A stretch of 64,000 nucleotides of DNA from Plecoglossus altivelis. Its lineage: Eukaryota; Chordata; Actinopteri; Osmeriformes; Plecoglossidae. Each line of letters opens with the position of its first letter. The stretch's first letter is position 1. The stretch spans positions 20,684,999 through 20,748,998 of the forward strand of contig BROE01000020.1 in the NCBI GenBank assembly GCA_036571765.1. The letters are read 5' to 3'. The translations under genes were made by a program, and so were the position numbers. The notes beneath the pieces are model-generated. The model was not told the origin of the DNA. It made no database searches and was given only the letters and a program-made list of their open reading frames with translations. Shown piece after piece: positions 9,729 through 20,669 of the stretch.

Positions 9729-11410
9729 GTCTCGGTCTCTCTCTCCCCATCTCTCTCTCTCTCTCCCCCATCTCTCTCTCTCCCTCTCTGTCTCTCTCTC
9801 TCCCCATCTCTCTCTCTCTGTCTCTCTCTTGCCCCGTCTCTACCAGAGCACCAGAAGATGTGTTACACTGCTTTGGTTCTGACGATGATCTTCTCCATGG
9901 GCGAACAGGTTCCCTATCACCACTACGGTAAGAAGACCCATTGAGAAGTTTCAGAATTTACAAAACCATCTGATAATAAGGAGGAGGAATTTGTTGTACA
10001 ATGTACAGATGTTAATTCATTCAGGAAGTAGTATCAAAAGTAGTCCACAGAACATGTGATTCCAATGTGTAGCATGTGTCTCGCTGTCTGTACTTCACAC
10101 GTGTGTGTCTCTGTCCCCATGTGGTCCACAGAACACTTGAATGAAGGGTTTGTCCAGTTCATCTTGGACGTGGTGGAAGAGGGTCTTCCATCAGACCCCA
10201 CTGAGCAGCTTCCAGACCTCTGTCTCAACCTCCTTCTGGCCTTCAACCTCCACCTCTCTGGTGAGGCCACGCCCAGATGGCTGACGGAACTTTGGCGTAT
10301 GGCGCCGGCGTTGCTGTGGAAACGTGGTTGCGTTCACAAACAGCTTTAGACGTTGAGAAGGTTGATGTTCTTGAACGTGTGTCTTGCGCGGTAATCGAGT
10401 GGTGTGATTCTTTCTCAGTGCCGAGTAATAACGTCATCATGCAGACTGTGATGAAGAAAAACCCCAAGATTCTCACTGAGAAAGTTCTTCTGCTGCTAAA
10501 CAGAGGAGGTAAGACTTTAACTACAGTTTTCACAATACATTTGACTTCAATGTTTAAAAAAAAAGAATTAAACACTTGAGTCATTCGAGCAATTCTGTTC
10601 TGTATTCCGTCTTCAGATGACCCTGTGTGCGTCTTCAAACACGCTCCCCCCGCCCCACACGCGGTCCTGAAGCTACTTCAGGACGTCTTCGCCAGCCAAG
10701 AATCTGCTGATATCTTTTACCGCACTGACATGATGGTGATGATCGACATCATAGTTCGACAAATCTCTGACCTGTCACCAGGAGACAAGGTGGCTGTCTA
10801 GATGCAAGCATATTCACATTCTCACTGCTACGGCACTAATGAGTTAGAAATAAGATAATAATAAAACCCTCATTTCCTAATTCTCTCCCTCTCTCCCTGT
10901 CTCTCTCCCTGCCTCTCTCTTCTTTCTTTGATGTTCTGTGGTGCTCTCTCTCTGTCTTTCCCGGTCTTTCTCTCTGTCTCTCTCTCTCCCTGTCCCTCTC
11001 TCTCCCTGCCTCTCTCTCTCTGTCTCTCTCTCTCTATGTCTCTCTCTCCCTGCCTCTCTCCCTGTCCCTCTCTCTCCCTCTCTCTCTCCCTGCCTCTCCC
11101 TGTCCCTCTCTCTCCCTGTCTCTCTCCCTCTCTCTGTCTCTCTCTCCCTGCCTCTCTCTCTCTCCCTCTCTCTCTCTTCCACCAGTTGCGGATGGAGTAC
11201 CTCTCCCTCATGCACTCCATCATGCGCTCCACAGACTACCTTGAGCACCGACACCGTGTCGATGACCTGCAGGGGGCGCTGCGCATGATTCTGAACGAGG
11301 ACGCGGACGACGAGACGCTGGGCGACGGGGGCGGAGCCACGGCCAAACAGATGGATAAACTCATAGTACAGCAGATCTATACGGAATTCCCCCAACTGAA
11401 TGAATGCTGA
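5461..11410 (+). CDS. nckipsd: NCK-interacting protein with SH3 domain (SPIN90/WISH/DIP)
   Basis: Thirteen exons: 5461-5631, 6686-6798, 6992-7187, 7319-7394, 7889-8520, 8637-8807, 9051-9137, 9233-9371, 9847-9927, 10132-10260, 10419-10508, 10617-10789 and 11186-11410 (TGA). Total 2283 nt, 760 aa; human is 722 aa. Residues 1-57 form an SH3 domain (ALYAF-type start MYRSLYAF, then HWWLGS and GYIPASYVEK). Residues from about 160 to 380 are a Pro/Ser-rich linker with a PGPS repeat and many PxxP motifs. The rest is the armadillo-like C-terminal domain that binds Arp2/3, including GAELIELVRKNTGLSYEL, QVCHDEQRLEVIF, LLLLKVFGAVCSLDAA and LRMEYLSLMH. The protein activates Arp2/3 to nucleate linear actin filaments and binds NCK, N-WASP and Dia. 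All splice phases close. CT-rich microsatellites abut the acceptors of exons 2, 5, 9 and 13. Confidence 0.96.
6523..6684. repeat. (CT)n-rich microsatellite at nckipsd exon 2 acceptor
   Basis: CTCTCC/CTCTCT repeats run without a gap into the acceptor at 6685 and form its polypyrimidine tract. Confidence 0.93.
7430..7886. repeat. (CT)n / TCTCTCTATG microsatellite at nckipsd exon 5 acceptor
   Basis: Repeats of CTCTCTCTATGT and plain CT run up to the acceptor at 7888. All three plus frames stay open across most of it, which creates spurious Ser/Leu-rich ORFs. Only the part after 7888 is coding. Confidence 0.93.
8855..8985 (-). mobile_element. Non-LTR-type retroelement 3' tail (minus orientation) in nckipsd intron 6
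   Basis: Begins with the repeated hexamer agaatc (cagaatcagaatcgg) and continues with cgccatgcaagatatacaagcacagaatttactgtggcag. Its reverse complement matches the segment at about 60700-60827 over most of its length, including the shared string cagtaaattctgtgcttgta and the terminal GATTCNGATTC tail. Two copies in opposite orientation with a short tandem tail fit the 3' end of a LINE or a LINE-derived SINE. No coding part is present. Confidence 0.7.
9614..9840. repeat. (GTCT)n and (CT)n microsatellite at nckipsd exon 9 acceptor
   Basis: Starts with GTCTGTCT repeats, then CTCTTT and CTCTCC blocks, and ends just before the accag acceptor at 9846. A 28-base lead-in (ttctttctttgatgttctgt plus ggtgctct) precedes it and recurs in intron 12. 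Confidence 0.9.
10880..11180. repeat. (CT)n-rich microsatellite at nckipsd exon 13 acceptor
   Basis: CTCTCTCC, CCTGTC and CCTGCC repeats extend up to the accag acceptor at 11185. The segment near 10920-10949 is the same lead-in found at 9590-9618 in intron 8. Confidence 0.9.
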
Positions 11411-12008
11411 AGAAGACACTTGTGGGATCCCGCACAGAAGCTTATACTGTCATCCTGTGGAGATGTCGCTGTCTATAAGCTTTGGGTCGACTGGTTAGCT
11501 CTCTGTGAGAACACATCACTACATCTCCTCTATGCTAATTTAGGATAGATTATGGCTTGTCCATTGGCTAAATCAGTCTTTCAAGAAGTCTTTTGAAGAT
11601 CGGGCCTGTTTTTAGTTTGGGGTTAAGATTAATGTAGACCTAAGATCCTGGTGGTAAAATCTGCTTCCTTACAAGGGAAATGACATCAGTGAGTCGCTTG
11701 TTTTGCTGACAGCTTCCTGTGTTCTTACTCTGTTCTGTTTCTGTACTTACATGTACCTTCACTCTCGCTCTTACTCCTTACAAGGTGGCATGGCATCACA
11801 GGAGGGTGGGTTTAAAGATAAAAAAGTTGTCTTTAATGCACATGCAATAACATATTCTCATTCAGTCATTGTGCTTTGTAATGAGATAATTATAATAATA
11901 ATAAGGCTAGTTACTGAACATTCTTATTGTGATGTTGCCAAATAGTGAGCCTCTCATCTGTGGTCATGACTTTTAAAATGAGGCAGTGCTTAACTTCTGC
12001 GCTTATAA

Positions 12009-12160
12009 CTTTGTGATTTGGCGTAGCCTAGCTTGGGAGAGCAATCGGATCTGATCTTGTCTTATATCTTTGTGATTTGGCGTAGCCTAGCCTGGGAGAG
12101 CAATCTGATCTTGTCTTATATCTTTGTGATTTGGCGTAGCCTAGCCTGGGAAAGCAATCT
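12009..12160. repeat. About 55-bp tandem repeat, 3 copies
   Basis: Three successive units start ctttgtgatttggcgtagcc and continue through tgggagagcaatctgatctt; the first unit is slightly longer and the third is truncated. Confidence 0.88.
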
Positions 12161-12377
12161 GTCTTCTCATTGGTTAATCAGCCTCTGGCAGTGAGCTCTG
12201 GCTCAACTCTCGTTCCAACGGATTTGTATGAAAAGCACTGGGCCAATCCCAACCTTTTACCTGATACAGAACTGGCTTTGTTAGCTATACAATTGTCTAC
12301 CACTGGGTCCAGGGAAATTTGCTTGAAGCCCCTTGTAATGCCGGACTAGGCATTTGTGATGAAGCCAGGCCAGAGTG

Positions 12378-13085
12378 ACAAAACCAGTGTTAGGCTACTA
12401 CTGCTAGCTTCACCGTGTTATAAAACAAGGCTAAACCAGTGTTAGGCTACTACTGCTAGCTACACCGTGTTATAAAACAAGGCTAAGCCAGTGTTAGGCC
12501 ACTACTGCTAGCTACAGAGTGTCATCAAACAAGGCTAAACCAGTGTTAGGCTACTACTGCTAGCTACAGAGTGTCATCAAACAAGGCTAAACCAGTGTTA
12601 GGCTACTACTGCTAGCTACACCGTGTTATAAAACAAGGCTAAGCCAGTGTTAGGCTACTACTGCTAGCTACACCGTGTTATAAAACAAGGCTAAGCCAGT
12701 GTTAGGCTAATACTGCTAGCTACAGAGTGTCATCAAACAAGGCTAAACCAGTGTTAGGCTACTACTGCTAGCTACAGAGTATGTGTATTAAATCAAGCCT
12801 AAACCAGTGTTAGGCTACTACTGCTAGCTACAGAGTAAATGTCAAAAAACAAGGCTAAACCAGTGTTAGGCTACTACTGCTAGCTACACCGTGTTATAAA
12901 ACAAGGCTAAACCAGTGCAATGGCTATTACTGCTAGCTACAGAGTGTCATAAAACAAGGCTAAACCAGTGCAATGGCTATTACTGCTAGCTACACCGTGT
13001 TATAAAACAAGGCTAAGCCAGTGTTAGGCTAATACTGCTAGCTACACCGTGTTATAAAACAAGGCTAAACCAGTGCAATGGCTGC
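12378..13085. repeat. 52-bp minisatellite, about 13-14 copies
   Basis: Units read ctaaaccagtgttaggctac, then tactgctagctacaccgtgt, then tataaaacaagg. Two variants alternate: caccgtgttataaaa versus cagagtgtcatcaaa, and gtgttaggctac versus gtgcaatggctat. The variant mosaic suggests unequal exchange among units. Confidence 0.93.
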
Positions 13086-14497
13086 TTCTAATATGTCTTC
13101 TAAACCAGCTCAGACTACCTGTATGAACTATGACTGGAAGGGAATATGTGTATCGTTAACACGCTTGTTAATGTGAAGGGATTTTTAGATGTCTCCATCT
13201 TCTCCACTTCGCTTGTTTTGTCATTGTTTCCTTAAATGTTTTAAGATGGGAGTGGTGTTTTGGCAGGCGAGAATATTCTCCATTATTGTCTTGAATTCAA
13301 CACCCAACTGGTCAGTTTGAAGCTAGCAAGGGTCTTCCAACCCACAATTCTGTACTGATCACCATGTTTTCCAATCTCTCTGTTTCACACACACTTCTGG
13401 TTGATGTCTCTTTGTTTCATATCTTATTTTAAATACTTACTCACTTTAACACATTTAAACACTTGGTTCAAAAAGAGGCGTTTCGGGAGCTGTTTTGTTT
13501 GAGTAACAAACAAACAAGAAATCAGTTGGTTTTTAATGATGTCTATTCTTACATACTGTATGTTTGTTCATGAGTGTTGATCAGTAAATTAAGTATGAGT
13601 AACCCTACCCTAAGTGATTAATGTATGTTTTGTGAATGGGTTTGTGAGAGAGTTCGTAATTTCTCCTTAAATCGATGCCTCTGCGTTCCTGTAAACCACC
13701 GCCACTGTGTTATGGTAACTACTTAAAATATATTTTCAAAAAGAAAGATAGAAAATAAAATGGTTGAGAAAGGCGATATGGGGTCAACTGTATTTTCCTA
13801 TGTTTACAATGCCAATAAACATCTCAATTAAATGTCTTGTGTGTCTGGATTAAACGACAGTTAGTACCATTAATTACAAGCATTGCGTGTGGCCTAATGT
13901 TACAGGTTGGCTTGTGGCTATAGTCCAAGACGTACACATCCTACAGAAGACATGTATTCGACACAAATTATAGCGACAACAGAAAACAAGGAAATAAGTG
14001 TGCAACCAAGCGTAACTTTCAAGACGTCTTTTAGTGGGTCGGTCTTGAATAATGTTAATATGCTGCTTAACTTTCCATTAATATAAAAGTACCGTGCAAG
14101 CTTTTTAGCATTTTGAAATTAGTTTATTTAAAATTAGTATTTAAAATAAATTATTTTTCAAATTGAATTGAGGCCTACATATTATAGGTTCATAGTACGA
14201 TAGTATTTCGAATTAGCATTATGTATTTTGGTGAAATGTTCCGAAATAAAGGCCCTCTTAATATGTATCTTAACAGGGTAGAAATGATATATTCTGGTCG
14301 GACAGCAATTAGAGACGGACCAAGATTGTGAATGGTGTTACCGTAAACTCAGTCCGGAAGGCGATGTGGGTGAAAGGTCTTGCAGCTTGACAGAAAACTG
14401 CAGCAGCAACACAGGTTTGTACGTCCTCACTTGTCACCGCCGATTATTTTACCCTGTTCTGAGTGTTCGTTTTTATTTTTAAGGAAAAGAAGGAATC

Positions 14498-17400
14498 ATG
14501 TCGCAGCCCATCAGTCCGGGAAAAAACTTTTTAGCAGGAGGTTTTGGCGGAGTCTGTTTGGTCTTCGCTGGACACCCTCTCGACACAATAAAAGTAAGAT
14601 CGCTTGAAAGGTTGTACATTTATTACCTCTTTGTACTATAGCATGTGTTGAAATTGTTTACGCTCGGGATTGTCGTATTTTACTTGGCTAGCAAGCCCTT
14701 CAGATCCAAATAACGACATGGAAACAACGTCCCATTCCCAGAGAGCTCATTGATACGTGGATAGCTAATGTATTGATTAAAGCATTTACGAATCAGGGCT
14801 GTAATAATAAGGTTATCCATTGACCTATGACGTAACCACAGTCCAGAGTAGGTTTGCCTTGTCACGTTACCGATCGTCTCGCGCTGTATAACCTGTCACC
14901 TGCCATTGAAATCCACTAAATGTGCGTCTGTTTAATCCTCAGGTTCGTATACAGACACAACCCAAGCCTGTGCCTGGACAGATACCCCAGTATGCTGGAA
15001 CATTTGATTGCTTCAAACAGACTCTTGCTAAAGAGGTGAGAGTGAAGGAGAGAAAGACAAATATTAAAATACTGAATATGTTGTTTGCAATGTTTAGTTT
15101 ATGTTCATGTTTTGCTCACACACAGGGGGTGAAAGGCTTGTATAAGGGTATGGCAGCTCCGATCATCGGAGTGACCCCCATGTTCGCTGTCTGCTTCTTT
15201 GGTTTCGGTTTGGGGAAGAAACTTCAACAGAAGACCCCAGACGAGATCCTGAAGTAAGTAGACAGGTGTTCACACCTGCGAGAGCTGGTCCGCGTGTTCA
15301 CACCTGCGAGAGCAACCAATTAATCAAAAATATACTTATAAAGCACTTTAAAACCCTATAAAATATACTTATAAAGCACTTTAAAACCCTATTAAAGTAT
15401 ATTTATATAGCACTACAGCTCTTTAAAACCCTCCCAAAGGCTACCAAAGCGCTGTGCTGTGTACAATCACACTGTACGATGATCTGAATATGTTGGGCGG
15501 TGGATCTGAACACTGTGTCATCTGGGTCTTCCAGATATCACCAACTGTTTGCTGCTGGGATGCTGTCTGGTGTTTTCACTACAGCCATCATGGCACCTGG
15601 AGAGCGGATCAAGTGTCTGCTGCAGGTTAGAGGACAGTTCTTACTCTGTTACACTGCACCAAGGGGGGGCAAGAATACGTGTGTGTGGTACCATGTGTGT
15701 GTGGTAACGTGTGTGTGTGTGGTAACGTGTGTGTGTGTGGTAACGTGTGTGTGTGTGTGTGTGGTAACGTGTGTGTGTGTGTGGTAACGTGTGTGTGTGT
15801 GTGTGGTAACGTGTGTGTGTGTGTGGTAACGTGTGTGTGTTTGGTAACGTGTGTGTGTGGTAACGTGTGTGTGTTAACGTGTGTGTGTGTGTGCGGTAAC
15901 GTGCGTGTGTGTGTGGTAACGTGTATGTGTGTGTGGTAACGTGTATGTGTGTGTGTGGTAATGTGTGCGTGTGGTAATGTATGTGTGTGTTTGTGTAGAT
16001 CCAGGCGGCCAGTGGCGAGGTGAAGTACGCTGGGCCCATGGACTGTGTGAAGCAGCTGTACAGAGAGAGCGGCATCAGGGGGATCTACAAGGGCACTGCT
16101 CTCACCCTGATGAGAGGTACTGGCTGGAGGGGTGGGGGCTGGAGGATGGGGGCTGGAGGGTGAGAGGTGGAGGGTGAGGGGTGGGGGCTGGAGGCTGGGG
16201 GGAATAACAGTGTTCGGGAATAACAGAAAACCAAAATGACTGTCCAGTGAATGATGATACTTGCTGTGTGATCACAGTTAAAGATTTGTTGCTCTGTTTG
16301 TAGATGTGCCAGCCAGTGGGATGTACTTCATGACCTATGATTGGCTAAAGCGTGCTCTCACTCCAGCGGGGAAAAGGTTAGTGTTTTTTCTGCTGTGTCG
16401 AATAAGGACATCCTATAACAGGGGTGTCCAATCCTGGTCCTCGAGGGTCACTGTCCTGAAGGTTTAGATGTGTCCTGGAGCAAGGAAACATCTAAAACTG
16501 TTAGAACAACTGTCAGGACAGTGGCCCTCGAGGACCAGGATTGGACACCCTGCCCTATACGAACTTATGATGTTTTCCATTGTACAAATTTAATACACAA
16601 AAATAACCTTGAGGTTTTGACTTGAGTGTCTGTTGCATTGGTGAGTGTGTGTTATGAATCAGTCAGTGTGCTGTAGATCAGAGTGTGTGTTGTAGATCAG
16701 TGTGTGTGTTGTAGATCAGTGAGTGTGTGTTGTAGATCAGTGAGTGTGTGTTGTAGATCAGAGTGTGTGTTGTAGATCAGAGTGTGTGTTGTAGATCAGT
16801 GTGTGTGTTGTAGATCAGTGTGTGTGTTGTAGATCAGTGAGTGTGTTGTAGATCAGTGAGTGTGTGTTGTAGATCAGTGAGTGTGTGTTGTAGATCAGTG
16901 AGTGTGTGTCGTATGTCAGAGTGTGTGTCGTATATCAGTGAGTGTGTGTCGTATATCAGAGTTTGTGTTGTAGATCAGCGAGTGTGTGTTGTAGATCAGT
17001 GAGTGTGTTGTAGATCAGTGAGTGTGTTGTATATCAGTGAGTGTGTGTTGTATATCAGTGAGTGTGTGTTGTATATCAGTGAGTGTGTGTTGTATATCAG
17101 TGAGTGTGTGTTGTAGATCAGTCAGTGTGTGTTGTAGATCAGTCAGTGTGTGTTGTAGATCAGAGTGTGTGTTGTATATCAGTGAGTGTGTTGTAGATCA
17201 GCGAGTGTGTGTTGTAGATCAGCGAGTGTGTGTTGTATATCAGCGAGTGTGTGTTGTATATCAGCGAGTGTGTGTTGTAGATCAGCGAGTGTGTGTTGTA
17301 GATCAGCGAGTGTGTGTTGTAGATCAGAGAGTGTGTGTTGTAGATCAGAGAGTATGTCTTGTAGATCAGAATGTGTGTTGTAGATCAGAGTGTGTGTTGT

Positions 17401-19140
17401 AGATCAGTGTGTGTGTTGTAGATCAGTGAGTGTGTGTTGTATATCAGTGAGTGTGTTGTAGATCAATGAGTGTGTGTTGTATATCAGTGAGTGTGTGTCG
17501 TATGTCAGAGTGTGTGTTGTATATCAGTGAGTGTGTGTCGTATATCAGTGAGTGTGTTGTAGATCAGTCAGTGTGTGTTGTATATCAGTGAGTGTGTTGT
17601 ATATCAGAGAGTGTGTGTTGTAGATCAGCGAGTATGTGTTGTAGATCAGTCAGTGTGTCTTGTAGATCAGAATGTGTGTTGTAGATCAGAGTGTGTGTTG
17701 TAGATCAGCGAGTGTGTGTTGTAGATCAGAGTGTGTGTTGTAGATCAGAGTGTGTGTTGTATATCAGTGAGTGTGTTGTAGATCAGCGAGTGTGTGTTGT
17801 AGATCAGCGAGTGTGTTGTATATCAGTGAGTGTGTTGTAGATCAGCGAGTGTGTGTTGTAGATCAGTGAGTGTGTTGTAGATCAGCAAGTGTGTGTTGTA
17901 GATCAGAGAGTATGTCTTGTAGATCAGAGTGTGTGTTGTATATCAGAGTGTGTGTTGTAGATCAGTGAGTGTGTTGTAGATCAGAGTGTGTGTTGTATAT
18001 CAGTGAGTGTGTTGTAGATCAGCGAGTGTGTGTTGTAGATCAGCGAGTGTGTTGTAGATCAGCGAGTGTGTGTTGTATATCAGTGAGTGTGTGTCGTATG
18101 TCAGAGTATATGTAATACACCTGCTGTTCCTCTGCAGCCCAAATGAACTGAGTGTTCCCAGTGTCCTGTTTGCTGGGGGCATGGCTGGCATCTTTAACTG
18201 GGCTGTTGCCATCCCCCCTGATGTTCTCAAGTCCCGCTTCCAAACAGGTTGGCTCTTTGTCATTCACCTTCAAGCAGTGATTTAGATCAATCGTAAGAGA
18301 TAGAATGTGAGTTAAATGTCTGTGCTGAGTTTCTCTCCTCACTAACACACACTGTTACACACACACACACACACTGTTACACACACACATACACTGTCAC
18401 ACACACGGCCTCTCTCTCTCTCTCACACACACACACACTGTCTCACACACGCACCCTCACACACACACACTGTCTCTCACACACACACACTGTCTCTCAC
18501 ACACACACACACACACACACTGTCTCTCACACACACACTGTCTCACACATACACACACACACACTGTCTCACACTCACACAGCTCCTGAAGGAAAGTATC
18601 CGAATGGGTTCCGGGATGTTCTTCGCGAGCTGCTGAGAGAGGAGGGAGTAGGGTCACTCTACAAGGGCTTCACTGCAGTAATGCTGCGAGCTTTCCCTGC
18701 CAACGCAGTAAGTAACCTCCACAAGACCACACAACCTTTAACCTGTACCCAACTCTCGCGTGATCTGGCCTCTCCTGTTGTGAGAACGTGACTTCCTGTG
18801 ACGCGTCCTCATTCTCCACGGGATTGACTTTCCTCGTTTGTCGTTCGGTTCTGCATGTGATCACTGCCACTGCTCACATCAATACCAGCGGTGGTGTTAC
18901 CCTGTGCTGTGAAAACATAGATCATTCACTACTTTCTGGGTCGCCTGTGGATATTGACGTTGTGTCGTCATCTTCCTCTCTGTTATTGACGTTTTGGACC
19001 TAGTTACATGAATGGTTGAACGAAAGGCACAAACATTGAAGCGACATGCTGACTTGTGTTTCTAACCTTTTCTTCAGGCCTGCTTCCTTGGGTTCGAGCT
19101 CGCCATGAAGTTCCTGAATTGGGCCGCGCCCAACTTGTGA
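14498..19140 (+). CDS. slc25a20: Mitochondrial carnitine/acylcarnitine carrier
   Basis: Nine exons: 14498-14593, 14943-15035, 15126-15253, 15535-15625, 15999-16116, 16304-16376, 18138-18247, 18583-18707 and 19078-19140 (TGA). Total 897 nt, 298 aa; human is 301 aa. It exchanges acylcarnitines for free carnitine across the inner mitochondrial membrane, feeding long-chain fatty acids to beta-oxidation. Three tandem carrier repeats are visible, each with its Px[DE]xx[KR] signature: HPLDTIK in repeat 1, APGERIK in repeat 2 and PPDVLKSR in repeat 3. Other matches to the family are GMAAPIIGVTPMFAVCFFGF, PASGMYFMTYDWLK and FNWAVAIPPDVLKSRFQT. All phases close. Candidate AATAAA signals lie at 19255-19260 and 19666-19671. 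Introns 4, 6 and 7 are filled with tandem repeats. Confidence 0.97.
15685..15990. repeat. GTGTGTGTGGTAAC minisatellite in slc25a20 intron 4
   Basis: About 18 units of (GT)n ending in GGTAAC, with n varying, run to within a few bases of the exon 5 acceptor at 15998. Each unit contains GGTAACGTG, which resembles a weak 5' splice site. Confidence 0.92.
16420..16552. mobile_element. Short inverted-repeat element (MITE-like) in slc25a20 intron 6
   Basis: About 133 bp bounded by an inverted repeat of about 28 bp: left end caggggtgtccaatcctggt, then cctcgaggg; right end ccctcgagg, then accaggattggacaccctg. The interior also pairs partly (tttagatgtgtcc with aaacatctaaaac). It has no coding capacity. 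A related copy starts near 63779. The structure fits a non-autonomous DNA transposon; I cannot assign a superfamily. Confidence 0.75.
16640..18110. repeat. About 1.45-kb minisatellite (TGTAGATCAGTGAGTGTGTGT) in slc25a20 intron 6
   Basis: Around 70 units of 17-21 bp, built from gtgtgttgtagatcag plus tgag, cgag, cag or nothing. Variants include tgtatatcag and cgtatgtcag. It stops about 25 bp before the exon 7 acceptor (18137). The open frames across it are composition artefacts. Confidence 0.95.
18350..18580. repeat. (CA)n with CTGTCTCACA interruptions in slc25a20 intron 7
   Basis: CA runs broken by ctgttacac or ctgtctcac extend to the acceptor of exon 8 at 18582. Confidence 0.92.
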
Positions 19141-20669
19141 TGCAGATTGGAGATCTTTAGCAAACAAAGTTCATCCCATGATTTTAAAACGCACATGTCA
19201 TATCCGACTGTGATTCATTGATGCACACATTGTTTTCAACTAGACAGCTTGTAGAATAAACACAAACACTTGCAAAGTTCAACAAGGGAACAATCGAATG
19301 TAGTGACATGCTGAATACGAGGTGTCACGTCACCAACACACGCAGGTCTTCATTCCCTCTTCTGTACTTTGTGTGGTTTTATGTGTTTGTTTTTAGATAG
19401 AAAAGAAACTGAACATGTGCCTTACCTTTACAGACTTGAACATATCTGTATATCAGGGCATCTTCTTACGATGTGTGTTTCAGTCACAACAGATCTGGAC
19501 GTGGATGCGTTCACCGTATGGTCACCTTCAAGTTTGTGACCAGTTAACCAAATGGTTTGCGTTAGTACTTGAGCTAATTATGATCTGATCTAATCTAGTG
19601 ATCGTGATTTTTCAGCAGGAAGGGCATCGTTTCATGTCATGTCTTATGTATGTAAATACAAATGGAATAAAAATGTAATTAAAACATCGGTCGAAAGGAG
19701 CGTTTTCGTTACTTTCTTCCAGTAGACTACACCCATGGATAATGCTTTTCCATGGCAACAGAGAGCAAGCCCTCTTAACCAAATTAGTGCGGACCTTACT
19801 GCTGTGAAACATTTCGACTGTCTATTAAAACGGTTCGCCAGACAACTTGTCTGTCGGTTAAAGCATGTAATATGATAGCAACGTTAGCGGACACTTTGAT
19901 GATCATCTGTGGCTGACTCTTTCATCTACAGTTACAAAAATATCATCCCCAAATCTTTGAACTATCCGAGTGGACAGAGCACGAATAATTCACAATGCCA
20001 CGCTCCAGAACACAAAAGCTTAGACAAGCGTTAATTAGATTTGATCTGAAAAGGCCCGTTCGATACTTTCCGATAGGCTATTGGTCTAAATATGGAGCCG
20101 GCAGGCTTTGACCAGTGTAACGGCGGACGCGCGCAGGGGTTTCGGATGTAGGGGGAATGGGTGGTCTCCCCGGGGGAAAGGCGCACTTATCAAATGTATG
20201 AGAAATGTCAGACTGAAACGGATCATCGAAAAGGCAGCATCAAAAGGTAGGGTTTGTTTTCCATTCGTTATCAAGTCGTTCCTTTTAGTGTGCATTATGT
20301 CAACTTATATTATTTAGCTACTTTGTAAGCGATTTTCCATGCCTTTTGCCATCGCACGCCTGATCGAGTTGAGCCGATCTTATCTCTGACATGCATTTGA
20401 ATGGGTTATCTCTAGTTTGCCTTCAGTTTTACACTTCAGTTTCCTGTCTATTTAAACGTTTTAAAAGGCAGTTTAATACTAAACAAAAACTTGGATTTTC
20501 CGGTTGATCCTGGTTTGTCGGATCAAAATACCAATGAAAAGATCAATTATTGTCAGTCCCGTTTTGTGCCCTTGCACAGCCTATGACGGATGAATGCTAA
20601 CGGTAAACCATTTAAACCATGAAACCATAACCATTTAAACTTCAACAGATAAACGTTCAAGGTTGTAAA
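19141..20669. other. slc25a20 3' UTR and prkar2a upstream region
   Basis: No coding sequence supported. The two candidate polyadenylation signals of slc25a20 lie in the first 530 bp. The segment 20090-20260 is GC-richer and is a plausible prkar2a promoter or 5' UTR. The two overlapping opposite ORFs at 20086-20317 show no domain. Confidence 0.55.

Larger units (their letters stand above)
11411..14497. other. nckipsd 3' UTR, minisatellites and slc25a20 upstream region
   Basis: No coding region seen. Candidate AATAAA signals for nckipsd lie at 13754-13759 and 13814-13819. The interval contains two distinct minisatellites, listed separately. The last few hundred bases before 14498 are the presumed slc25a20 promoter and 5' UTR. 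The ORF at 14380-14607 overlaps slc25a20 exon 1 in another frame and is a shadow. Confidence 0.6.

Noticed and set aside
9523..9944. Arg/Glu-rich and Ser/Leu-rich ORFs on both strands
   Set aside because: Composition artefact of the CT/GA microsatellite in nckipsd intron 8; only 9847-9927 is coding.
10870..11419. RERERER-type minus-strand ORFs that overlap nckipsd exon 13
   Set aside because: Antisense of the CT microsatellite and of exon 13; no independent support.
15641..16075. His/Thr-rich minus-strand ORF of 144 codons
   Set aside because: Antisense of the GT-rich minisatellite in slc25a20 intron 4.
17022..17402. Cys/Val/Ser-rich ORFs
   Set aside because: Products of the 17-21-bp minisatellite in slc25a20 intron 6; low-complexity with no gene structure.
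20498..20515. String ttccggttgatcctgg resembling the 5' end of small-subunit rRNA
   Set aside because: The match ends after about 15 bases and no further rRNA sequence follows; a coincidence upstream of prkar2a.
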